A DNA stretch of 25,362 bases from a bacterium UBP6_UBA1177 (lineage in GTDB: Bacteria > UBP6 > UBA1177), in NCBI GenBank assembly GCA_002310995.1, contig DBYV01000056.1, positions 1,791 to 27,152 on the forward strand. Reading direction: 5' to 3'. Under the pieces are notes generated by a model. It saw only the letters and a program-made list of their open reading frames with translations, had not been told where the DNA came from and made no database searches. The position numbers and the translations under genes were made by a program. The stretch's first letter is position 1. Every line of letters starts with the position of its first letter. This document shows, piece after piece, positions 7,736 through 14,941 of this stretch.

Positions 7736-8323
7736 ATGATTATTTCAACTCAAATGCTTTTGGAAAAATATCGTGATTACGCAAATCCGCATAGCAAAAT
7801 CAAGCGTTTGAACGATAAAGGCGAAATTTTTTATCTGACACGCGGACTTTACGAAACAGACAAAAACACACCCGGATACTGCCTGGCCGGAGCGATATAC
7901 GGCCCGTCATATCTTTCATTCGACTACGCGCTTTCCCGTTACGGACTGATTCCCGAAGCTGTTTATGCCTTTACATCGGCCACTTTTGAAAAGAAAAAGG
8001 CAAAAAAATACGAAAATCACTTCGGCACTTTTCTATACCGTGATATCCCTTCCGACGCATATCCTTTCGGGATCCTCATCAAGGAAGAAAACGGTTATTT
8101 TTACCAGATTGCGGAACCGGAAAAGGCGCTCTGCGACAAACTCTACACAATGCCGCCTGTAACAAGTCAGAAAGATATTGAAAAAATGCTTTTCGATGAC
8201 CTGCGGATCGATGAAACCGAATTCGCGAAACTGAATACCGGAAATATTTTGATGATCGGCGAAAAATATCACTGCAACAACCTGAAATATTTGATGAAAT
8301 TCCTGCGGAGAAACACGAAATGA
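7736..8323 (+). CDS. AbiEi-like antitoxin of a type IV toxin-antitoxin system
   Basis: 195 residues from ATG 7736, which has GGAGGT eight bases upstream. A TTG seven codons earlier lies before the ribosome site and is not favoured. The family is a winged-helix DNA-binding N-domain plus a C-domain that acts against the toxin and represses the operon. Visible features fit: FYLTRGLYETDKNTPGY, GPSYLSFDYALSRYGLIPE and AEPEKALCDKLY are typical of AbiEi-related proteins. The stop overlaps the next start by ATGA, so antitoxin and toxin are translationally coupled in the usual antitoxin-first order. Family assignment is from recognised motifs; low sequence conservation in the family keeps confidence below certainty. 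Confidence 0.8.
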   Translation: MIISTQMLLEKYRDYANPHSKIKRLNDKGEIFYLTRGLYETDKNTPGYCLAGAIYGPSYLSFDYALSRYGLIPEAVYAFTSATFEKKKAKKYENHFGTFLYRDIPSDAYPFGILIKEENGYFYQIAEPEKALCDKLYTMPPVTSQKDIEKMLFDDLRIDETEFAKLNTGNILMIGEKYHCNNLKYLMKFLRRNTK

Positions 8324-9183
8324 ACGGGATAGTCACCGAAATGCTGAAAAAATACAGCACAGAATCAGTTTTTGACAAAAAAAACGCCGTTAAGGAAATC
8401 ATGCAGGAACTTGTTCTATGCGGTCTTTCGCGCTCCGGTTTCTTCAAACACGCCGCATTTTACGGCGGGACCGCGTTACGCATCTTCTACGGCCTCGACC
8501 GTTTTTCGGAAGATCTGGATTTTTCCCTAACGGCACCTGATCCTGATTTCGAACTTTCGGAATATTTTCCAGATTTGAAAAAAGAACTCGCTTCATACGG
8601 GCTTAATGTCGAAATATCGGAAAAACGGAAAACCAGAGAATCGCCTGTCCGCTCGGCATTTTTAAAAGGCAATACCAAAGAACATTTTCTTCTTTTCTAC
8701 GCATCGGATTCCGCAGCAGCCGGAATTGCAGGAGACGAAATGATAAAAATCAAATTTGAAGTCGACACCAATCCGCCGGACGGAGCTAATTTCGAACACA
8801 AATACCGGCTTCTCCCCTCGCCTTACGAAATCACGCTTTACGACATGCCGTCACTTTTCGCCGGCAAAATCCATGCCGTGATATGCCGCGCTTGGAAAAG
8901 CCGCGTCAAAGGTCGTGATCTATACGACTACATATTTTATCTTTCACGCGGAACAAAACTTAATATCGGCCATCTGAAAGCCCGGCTCGTGCAGTCGGAA
9001 GCGTGGAAAAACGAAGACAACTTCACTGTTGAAGACGCCAAAAAGCTGCTATGCGAACGTTTTGACACTATCGACTACGAACAGGCGAAAAATGATGTCC
9101 GCCCGTTTACAAAAGATGCTGCCGCACTCGGTATCTGGAACGCAGATTTTTTCAAACAAATCACTATGGAAGCTGGTTTTTAA
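8320..9183 (+). CDS. AbiEii/AbiGii-family nucleotidyltransferase toxin
   Basis: 287 residues. The DNA polymerase beta-type nucleotidyltransferase core is clear: GGTALRIFYGLDRFSEDLDFSL (residues about 50-70) carries the GG-x-x-LR turn and the two catalytic aspartates of DLDF. A later acidic strand is IKIKFEVDTNPP. The C-terminal half has DMPSLFAGKIHAVICR and KGRDLYDYIFYLSRG, the conserved Lys and GRDLYD motifs of the AbiEii (DUF1814) family. Characterised members transfer nucleotides (GTP in lactococcal AbiEii; tRNA in mycobacterial MenT relatives) and stop growth, sometimes aborting phage infection. The start overlaps the antitoxin stop (ATGA). The gene ends 21 bases before the convergent stop of the next gene. 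It appears full length with catalytic residues intact. Confidence 0.88.
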   Translation: MNGIVTEMLKKYSTESVFDKKNAVKEIMQELVLCGLSRSGFFKHAAFYGGTALRIFYGLDRFSEDLDFSLTAPDPDFELSEYFPDLKKELASYGLNVEISEKRKTRESPVRSAFLKGNTKEHFLLFYASDSAAAGIAGDEMIKIKFEVDTNPPDGANFEHKYRLLPSPYEITLYDMPSLFAGKIHAVICRAWKSRVKGRDLYDYIFYLSRGTKLNIGHLKARLVQSEAWKNEDNFTVEDAKKLLCERFDTIDYEQAKNDVRPFTKDAAALGIWNADFFKQITMEAGF

Positions 9184-9204
9184 CCGGAACTACCTTGCTT
9201 TCAG

Positions 9205-10089
9205 TCAGTAGCGTATGCTACCAACAGGTAAGAATAGGAACGGATAAGTCACTATAACTACGCCGCCGCCTTCAGGAGCTGGAAACTGGATCTTTTTGAT
9301 CTGCTCTGCGACACAGCTTTCGACAACTTCGTTTTCCACCGTAGTTCCCTGCACTTTGGAACTTTTTACGGCACCTGTTGCAGAAATAACAAATTTGACA
9401 GCAATTTTTCCGATAAGTTTTGGATCATTTTTAAGTTCCTTTTTATAACACGATCTGATATCAGGCCAATGCTCGCTGATTGCATCCTTAATGACAGATT
9501 TATCAAGATTACCCTTGACGACTGGATATTCGTAGACAAGATCATCTGCAGGAGTTGCCTTTTGAGAGTTTTTAGTGAAGCCGCCCCTCACACAACGGAC
9601 ATGGTTTTGTAACAACTTATCGCCCGATCCCAAAGACCCTCTTTCAAAATCCACACACCATGCCTCACTTGTCACAAATGAATCAGTAGAGTAAGACCAA
9701 AGAATATTCTCTTCCCCCAGCTTGCTGTAATAGCCGAAATCACTGTTTATTTCACAATAGCAGCTTCCATAAGGATCTTTCCAGCATTTCTCGTGTAAAC
9801 AGCCGTTCTTTTCGCTCACTCTGCACTCTCCGCCCGTTTCTGTTTTCGGACAGTTTTTGATAAGCGTCCTGAGTTCATCGATATCCGGCAGTCTCCAGTC
9901 GCTGTGACCGCCTTCATTCAAGTTGCGGCAATAATCTATCGCCTTTGGCCAGTTCATTCTGTCGAGAGAACGGTTTGACCACTCAATTTTGGTGACCTGA
10001 TAAAAAATATAGAATCCTGCACCTGCAGCTGATGCAATCAGAACAGTCAGTATTATTAGTATCTTAAGCTTTTTTCCGGAAGATATCAT
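9205..10089 (-). CDS. Membrane-anchored DUF1566 / AgmX-PglI C-terminal domain fusion
   Basis: 294 residues. The N-terminus has an uncleaved-looking membrane anchor (residues 8-30), so the rest is periplasmic. Residues 35-168 match DUF1566: paired WSNRSLDRMNWPKAIDYCRNL, SDWRLPDIDELRTLI, an aromatic middle section, then AWCVDF and NHVRCVRGG. Residues 198-288 match the AgmX/PglI C-terminal TonB-like domain of myxobacteria: IRSCYKKELKNDPKL, GKIAVKFVISATGAV, ESCVAEQIKKIQFPAP, and a final strand. The two conserved cysteines (about 214 and 259) may pair. Its ATG overlaps the stop of the upstream hisC-like gene (ATGA). The role is unknown; the TonB-like fold suggests contact with envelope partners. 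Confidence 0.8.
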   Translation of the reverse strand: MISSGKKLKILIILTVLIASAAGAGFYIFYQVTKIEWSNRSLDRMNWPKAIDYCRNLNEGGHSDWRLPDIDELRTLIKNCPKTETGGECRVSEKNGCLHEKCWKDPYGSCYCEINSDFGYYSKLGEENILWSYSTDSFVTSEAWCVDFERGSLGSGDKLLQNHVRCVRGGFTKNSQKATPADDLVYEYPVVKGNLDKSVIKDAISEHWPDIRSCYKKELKNDPKLIGKIAVKFVISATGAVKSSKVQGTTVENEVVESCVAEQIKKIQFPAPEGGGVVIVTYPFLFLPVGSIRY

Positions 10090-11216
10090 ACTCTGGCGAG
10101 GACTCTACCCATTCTCTCAAGGAAGTCTTCGGTCTGGAGATGGTCGCCAAGAGTTACTCTGAAGAAACCGGGAAGCATTTTGAATGAGCTTCTGTCGCGG
10201 ACAAAAATGTTTTCTTTTTCCATCTCCTCGAGAAGTTTCGGAAGGTGCGGATGCTGAACCATGATGTAGTTTGCGCGGCTGTCGAAAGCAGTGATTCCGT
10301 GTTTGCGGAAGAAATCCAGCATCGCAAGTTTGCTGTTTTTAACGTCGGTAACATATTTTTCCATATACTGCTTGTCATCAAGAGCTGCCGTTGCCGCAAC
10401 CTGAGCAAGAACGCTGACGCTTTTCGGGTTAAAAACCTTTGAAAGTTGCGCGATAAGCGAAAGGTTCGTGAGAAGATACCCTACTCTTAGTCCTGCAAGA
10501 GCCCACGCTTTCGAGAAAGTTCTCGTTACAATCAGGTTTGGATAAGTGTCGATAAGGTCAAGAACCGTTTCGCCTGCGAATTCGTAGTAAGCTTCGTCAA
10601 CAATCACGATGCAGTGGCTCGCAATTGAACAGAGCGTCGCAATCTGCTGTTTTGAAAGCAGAACACCGGTCGGGTTGTTCGGATTGACCACATAAATCAT
10701 CTTCGTTGACGGAGTTACGTTTTCAAGAACAGAAGCGATATCCGGCTTGAACGGATCTGGAGTTTCGACCTTTTTGATGACTGCGCCGCGTGTGTGGATG
10801 TAGGTCAGAAAGTGGGTATAAGTCGGAAAAGGAACAACAACCTCGTCTTTTGGATCAAGGAAAACCTTGCAGATAAGGTCGAGCGCATCATCGCTTCCGT
10901 TTGTGACAAGAATTTCTTCCATCGCGCGGCCTGAATACTGGGCAAGTTTGCGCCTGAGTTCCTTGCTCGAAAGCTCGGGATACCAGTTAAGCAGATTATC
11001 GTTGCAGGCCAAAGCTTGAATTATCGCATTTTTAACGGCAACTGAGGGAGGAAGCGTCGATTCGTTCCAGTCGAGTTTGAGCGGCGGAAGATCGCAGTTT
11101 GCAAGCCCGGAGACAATCTTATCGCGGCTTGAAATCGGAGAATAAGGCTCAAGATCCTCTATAAAATTCGATGCGAAATTTCTTTCGGTTCTACCGTAGT
11201 AAGCGTTTCCTTTCAT
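10086..11216 (-). CDS. hisC: Histidinol-phosphate aminotransferase-like PLP enzyme
   Basis: 376 residues from ATG 11216; an in-frame TTG four codons upstream lies within the GGGA-containing ribosome-site region and is less likely. Fold type I aminotransferase of the HisC group. It shows KLDWNESTLPP (substrate-side N-terminal motif), TNGSDDALDLI (cofactor phosphate loop), NPNNPTGVLL, VDEAYYEF, and TRTFSKAWALAGLRVGY with the Schiff-base lysine K236. A near-C-terminal FFRVTLG supplies the Arg that binds the acid. HisC converts histidinol phosphate and 2-oxoglutarate to imidazole acetol phosphate and glutamate, reversibly. No other his gene is present, so a related activity (aromatic amino acid or phosphonate-linked aminotransfer) cannot be excluded. 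It is followed, with a 4-base overlap, by the DUF1566/AgmX-PglI gene. Confidence 0.85.
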   Translation of the reverse strand: MKGNAYYGRTERNFASNFIEDLEPYSPISSRDKIVSGLANCDLPPLKLDWNESTLPPSVAVKNAIIQALACNDNLLNWYPELSSKELRRKLAQYSGRAMEEILVTNGSDDALDLICKVFLDPKDEVVVPFPTYTHFLTYIHTRGAVIKKVETPDPFKPDIASVLENVTPSTKMIYVVNPNNPTGVLLSKQQIATLCSIASHCIVIVDEAYYEFAGETVLDLIDTYPNLIVTRTFSKAWALAGLRVGYLLTNLSLIAQLSKVFNPKSVSVLAQVAATAALDDKQYMEKYVTDVKNSKLAMLDFFRKHGITAFDSRANYIMVQHPHLPKLLEEMEKENIFVRDRSSFKMLPGFFRVTLGDHLQTEDFLERMGRVLARV

Positions 11217-11403
11217 CTTTTTTCCCAAGTTAAATCAACAAAAAATCGGCAAGAATAAGCAAAAAATATGCCAACACAAGTGTTTGATTTAATTAAGTTT
11301 TTTACTAAAAACAATGTAAAAAAATTTTACACTGGCAAGTGGTGTTAAAAAACTTTTTAAAGTGGATTTTGCTTGAATTTATTTTGAGAAAACGGTGAGA
11401 GGA
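11217..11403. promoter_or_regulatory. AT-rich intergenic region: hisC promoter and lipoprotein terminator candidates
   Basis: Minus strand contains a candidate hisC promoter with -35 TTGTGT (11274-11279), a 16-base spacer and -10 TATTCT (11252-11257). Palindromes are present: AACAC-AA-GTGTT (11273-11284) and TGTAAAA-AAA-TTTTACA (11315-11331). The second has a 7-base AT stem and could be an operator. A weak hairpin followed by a T run on the minus strand (11346-11363) could end the upstream amidohydrolase transcript. No gene seen. Confidence 0.3.
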
Positions 11404-14400
11404 CTAATTTTTAGTGCAGGAAACGTCATCGAAGTAAGTAAGGAGGCTGCTGCCTTCAGCATCAAAAAGAACAATCTGAACATCTGAATCGTCGCTGTTC
11501 AGTTTGAAAGTCATTGTAAGTTTGGTCCAGTCGCTTGAATTGATTTCAGTCCAGAAGTTCGATGTCGGGAAATAACTGGAATTATTGCCTTCGACATTCG
11601 CCGAATAAACTCTTAATCCGGCTTTTGCCGCTGTGCCTTTTGCATAAGCTTCACAGGTGTAGGTTCCCGCTGTCAGAGTTATCGACTGGGTTGTGAAACG
11701 CTGATTGCTTGAAATACCCTTGAGCTGAACGGCGTATGTTCCGCTTCTGACATTGTCGGTAACGATAGTGATGTTGCCGGCTGTTATCTGCGTTTTAGTG
11801 CCATTCCAACCGGTCAGATCGCCGCTTTCGAAGCCGCCGTTCACGATGATTGTTGCTTCTGTTGAACACTCGTGTGTTGTCGTATTGCACTCATGCATCA
11901 AAGCGCAGTCTGCATTTGTCATGCACTTTCCTTCCTGAGCAACACAAGTACCTGTAACTCCTGAACATTCCTGATAGCTGTCATCACACACAACTCCTTC
12001 GCACGGATCTCCGTCAATGCAGGTGTGTGTTGTTGTGTCGCAGATTTTGTCAACTGCAGGACATTCAGCTTTTGTTGCGCAGAAGCCCTCTTTCGGAAGA
12101 CATTCGCCCGTCGCCGGTTCGCACTCAGACCATGATTCGTCGCAGGTTGAGGAACCGCAGTTGTCGATGACGTAATCCTCGGCAAATCTAGGAAGGATTT
12201 TGGAATTGTTGAAAGTATAAGCCAGAACGCCGCGGATCTCTGCAAAGTGGGTTCCGACTTCAGGATCTTCAAACGAATAAAAATCGTCATCAACTTTGAG
12301 TCCGTTAGCAACGCCGAAAACATGGTAGGAATCAGCTTCTTCAGTAACATCTACGTTTTCGACTCTGACTAAAACACCGTTGTAGGCATCTTTCTGCGCA
12401 CCGCCGTTTTTGACTTTCGCCGGATCGACCGTTACAAAATCGGGAACGCCTTTGTTTGCCTTGACAACTTCGACACTTTCGACATTGGCAATCTGGAGCT
12501 GGTCGTAATAATTCATAACTTTTCCCGAAACTCTGACTTTATCGCCGACATTTACCGCCAAAGTCGATTTATAGACGTAAATTCCGCTGAACTGCTCTTT
12601 CAAAGTGCTGTCGTGGTCAGCTGGATCGACCTGCATGAAGAAATTTTTATCTTTGTAAGCCGTAACAATACCTTCGACTTTGACTAACGCGCCTTCAGCA
12701 ACTGTTTTCTGCTTGATTTCATAAATTGTTGCAGCCGTCATATCACAGGCATCGCCGATTCCGTTTCCGTCAGAATCAATCTGATCCGGATTTTTGTCGA
12801 ACGGGCAGTTGTCAAGTGCGTTGAGAATTCCGTCACCGTCTTTATCCGATGAATTTACAGCATCGCAGTTGTCTGTGTCTTTTGCAAGCGGGCATGGATC
12901 GCACGCGTCGCCTACTCCGTCGCCGTCCGAATCAGCCTGTTTTCCGTTATCAACAGGTCTGATCGGGTTGAAAATATCGGGACAGTTGTCATCGCCGTCC
13001 TCGATTCCGTCGCCGTCTGTATCGTCATCGGTCGGGCCTGAGTAAGGATTGGATTCATCCTGGCTTCTCGTACGCTTGGGAACACATGTCGGCTCATCGT
13101 CCGGAGTTCCGCAGTAGAAAAGTTTGTACTGGTCACTGTTTGCGCTCTGAAGCTCAGCTAAAGTCTTGCCGGTTTCCTTTACGCACACTTTCTTATTGAC
13201 ATCGCAGACCGAAAGTTTTTCACATTCGTTTGCAGAATCAAGTGCTGTAACGACATTTTCATCACCGTAGAACACTTTTCCGCCTCTAAGCACGAGAGCG
13301 ACTTTCTTTTCGTGCCCTGCAATTACAGCTCTGTACGGGTTTTCAGCTCCTTTCGCGTCGAAAACAACTATATCGCCGACAAGTCCGGGCCTGATCGCGC
13401 CTGTGACATCGAGGATTCTAAGTGCGGCAGCGTTGTTGACTGTCGCCAGTTTCCAGATCTCATAGTCCGAAAAACTCTTTCCAAAGTGGTTCTTGTTGAG
13501 ATAATCGACACATGCAAGTTCTCTTAGAATGTGCATTGAGCCGCTTGAGAGCCAGTCAGTGCCGAGACCTATAAGAACGCCCTGATTCCTGAGCATTGTG
13601 ACAGGAGCCGTGTTGCCGTAAAGCGAGACATTCGTTCTTGCAGACCATATTATCGCGGTTTTGCTCTTTGCAAGTTCTTCACCGTCGCTAGCTATGATGC
13701 CGACAGAGTGGACAAACGCCGAATTTTCCTTGGCGAGGTCTATTCCGCCGTCCTGTCTGCCTGTAATACAGAGCATCTCGTTTCTCGCAGCCTTGTTGAT
13801 ACCTTCAGAAACGTGCGGGAGATAACAGTCGTTCTGAAGAACGCTCGCAGTATCCATTTTATATTGATCGCAGCCGCTTTCTACCATATTTCCGCTTGAA
13901 TCACCGAGCGGGAAAGTCTGATAGTGGACGTTTATTCCGCCCAAGCCCTGAGTATTTACGAAATTTTGGTCGATATTTCTCAGGAATCCGTTCGCTCCGC
14001 CGCTTCCCGCGATAGCAAGAGTTCCGGCCATAAGCTGACGGAGTTCCGCCCACTGTTTCTGCACAACCGAAGCGCCGCTGTTAATATTTTTCTGCAGGTT
14101 GGTGTGACCGTTCTTGCCCTTTCTCCACTCGTGTCTGTGGTCAAATCTCTCAGCTCCCCAGTCGCTCGGCTTGTTGTTGACATAACCGAGATGGTCGTGA
14201 CCGTTTATCAAAGCGGGCGTTACAGTCGCGCCGGGACAATTTATGACCGTCGCACCGGAAACTTCTGCAGAGCAGTCGCAGCCTGCACATGCAATGAAAC
14301 CGTCTTCGCCGATCAGGACTTCACCACCGATATATGTTTTGTTTCCTGAAAGAATGTTACCTTTTATGAGTTTCGCGCCGTTGCCAGCTGTAACTTCGCA

Positions 14401-14781
14401 GACACCGCTTGAAAGCGCGGGAAGTTCGTGACATTCAACTGTTTCAGGAACATCATCGACATCAATTATAGGATTGCCTGTATCACCGGTATCGCAAGTA
14501 TCGCAAGTATCACCGGTATCGCAAATGTCACCGGTATCGCAAGTGTCACCAGTATCGCAAGTGTCACCAGTATCGCAAGTGTCACCAGTATCACCAGTAT
14601 CACCAGTATCGCCTGTATCACCGGTATCGCCATCAGGTTTTTCTGTATCACCCGTATCAGGTGTATCAGTATCATCAGTAATTTCATCACCGTCGGTTAC
14701 ATTTTCCGATTTTTTTCCGTCGCTGCACGCGACAAACAAAAGCAGCATCAGAACGAGTGCTGCCGACATGAATTTTTTCAT
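11404..14781 (-). CDS. Modular surface lipoprotein with amidohydrolase, thrombospondin-3, OB-fold, Cys-rich and carbohydrate-binding-like domains
   Basis: 1125 residues; CGGAGG lies seven bases before the ATG. A lipoprotein signal ends at C19 (LLLFVACS). Residues 50-102 are a Gly/Cys-Asp-Thr tripeptide repeat. Residues 130-510 are an amidohydrolase barrel of the chlorohydrolase/deaminase type. Candidate metal and catalytic residues are H195 and H197 (NGHDHLG), H323 and E326 (LPHVSEG), H358 (FVHSVG) and D409 (GLGTDWLSSG). Residues 582-680 are calcium-binding thrombospondin type 3 repeats (DGDGIEDGDDNCP and similar). Residues 690-770 and 795-870 look like OB-fold modules of the YhcR/DUF5689 kind. 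Residues 875-975 are a Cys-rich EGF-like region. Residues 977-1125 resemble a CBM4/9-like jelly roll (IIVNGGFESGDLTGW). Probably an exposed, calcium-stabilised hydrolase; its substrate is unknown. Monocistronic, divergent from purF. Confidence 0.85.
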   Translation of the reverse strand: MKKFMSAALVLMLLLFVACSDGKKSENVTDGDEITDDTDTPDTGDTEKPDGDTGDTGDTGDTGDTGDTCDTGDTCDTGDTCDTGDICDTGDTCDTCDTGDTGNPIIDVDDVPETVECHELPALSSGVCEVTAGNGAKLIKGNILSGNKTYIGGEVLIGEDGFIACAGCDCSAEVSGATVINCPGATVTPALINGHDHLGYVNNKPSDWGAERFDHRHEWRKGKNGHTNLQKNINSGASVVQKQWAELRQLMAGTLAIAGSGGANGFLRNIDQNFVNTQGLGGINVHYQTFPLGDSSGNMVESGCDQYKMDTASVLQNDCYLPHVSEGINKAARNEMLCITGRQDGGIDLAKENSAFVHSVGIIASDGEELAKSKTAIIWSARTNVSLYGNTAPVTMLRNQGVLIGLGTDWLSSGSMHILRELACVDYLNKNHFGKSFSDYEIWKLATVNNAAALRILDVTGAIRPGLVGDIVVFDAKGAENPYRAVIAGHEKKVALVLRGGKVFYGDENVVTALDSANECEKLSVCDVNKKVCVKETGKTLAELQSANSDQYKLFYCGTPDDEPTCVPKRTRSQDESNPYSGPTDDDTDGDGIEDGDDNCPDIFNPIRPVDNGKQADSDGDGVGDACDPCPLAKDTDNCDAVNSSDKDGDGILNALDNCPFDKNPDQIDSDGNGIGDACDMTAATIYEIKQKTVAEGALVKVEGIVTAYKDKNFFMQVDPADHDSTLKEQFSGIYVYKSTLAVNVGDKVRVSGKVMNYYDQLQIANVESVEVVKANKGVPDFVTVDPAKVKNGGAQKDAYNGVLVRVENVDVTEEADSYHVFGVANGLKVDDDFYSFEDPEVGTHFAEIRGVLAYTFNNSKILPRFAEDYVIDNCGSSTCDESWSECEPATGECLPKEGFCATKAECPAVDKICDTTTHTCIDGDPCEGVVCDDSYQECSGVTGTCVAQEGKCMTNADCALMHECNTTTHECSTEATIIVNGGFESGDLTGWNGTKTQITAGNITIVTDNVRSGTYAVQLKGISSNQRFTTQSITLTAGTYTCEAYAKGTAAKAGLRVYSANVEGNNSSYFPTSNFWTEINSSDWTKLTMTFKLNSDDSDVQIVLFDAEGSSLLTYFDDVSCTKN
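14476..14634 (-). repeat. 9-base tandem repeat encoding a (Gly/Cys)-Asp-Thr linker
   Basis: About 17 copies of a 9-base unit encode GDT or CDT right after the lipoprotein anchor (residues 50-102). Cysteines fall at residues 69, 75, 81, 87, 93 and 96, so the CDT/GDT units alternate for most of the array. One unit is imperfect (GDI, residue 86). The array keeps frame. It is likely prone to slippage in units of three codons. Confidence 0.9.
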
Positions 14782-14882
14782 TGAAACCTCCGTATAAAAT
14801 AAATAAAAAGTAACACATCAAAACTGAATATTGTACCCAAAACACCGAAAAAAACAAAAATTCATTTTATTGTTTCCGCATC

Positions 14883-14911
14883 TTGCAAAAAAAACTTTTT
14901 AAATGTAAAGT
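14883..14911 (+). promoter_or_regulatory. Candidate purF promoter
   Basis: TTGCAA at 14883-14888 and TAAAGT at 14906-14911 are 17 bases apart, each four of six matches to the sigma-70 consensus. They lie 30 bases before the purF start. The divergent lipoprotein gene at 14781 must be transcribed from the other half of this 160-base gap. No operator recognised. Confidence 0.35.
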
Positions 14912-14930
14912 CGCGCGAATTTTTCTTTTT

Positions 14931-14936
14931 GGGAGG
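14931..14936 (+). promoter_or_regulatory. Ribosome-binding site fixing the GTG start of purF
   Basis: GGGAGG lies five bases before GTG 14942. The ATG at 14940 is in another frame, so GTG must be the initiator. This puts the catalytic cysteine immediately after the initiator residue. Confidence 0.75.
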
Positions 14937-14941
14937 TTAAT

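Noticed and set aside
10086..11216. Histidine biosynthesis operon
   Set aside because: Only the aminotransferase is present; flanking genes are unrelated to histidine synthesis.
14474..14797. Val-Ser-Pro repeat ORF on the plus strand
   Set aside because: Mirror of the (G/C)DT repeat of the minus-strand lipoprotein, which has a signal peptide and a good ribosome site.
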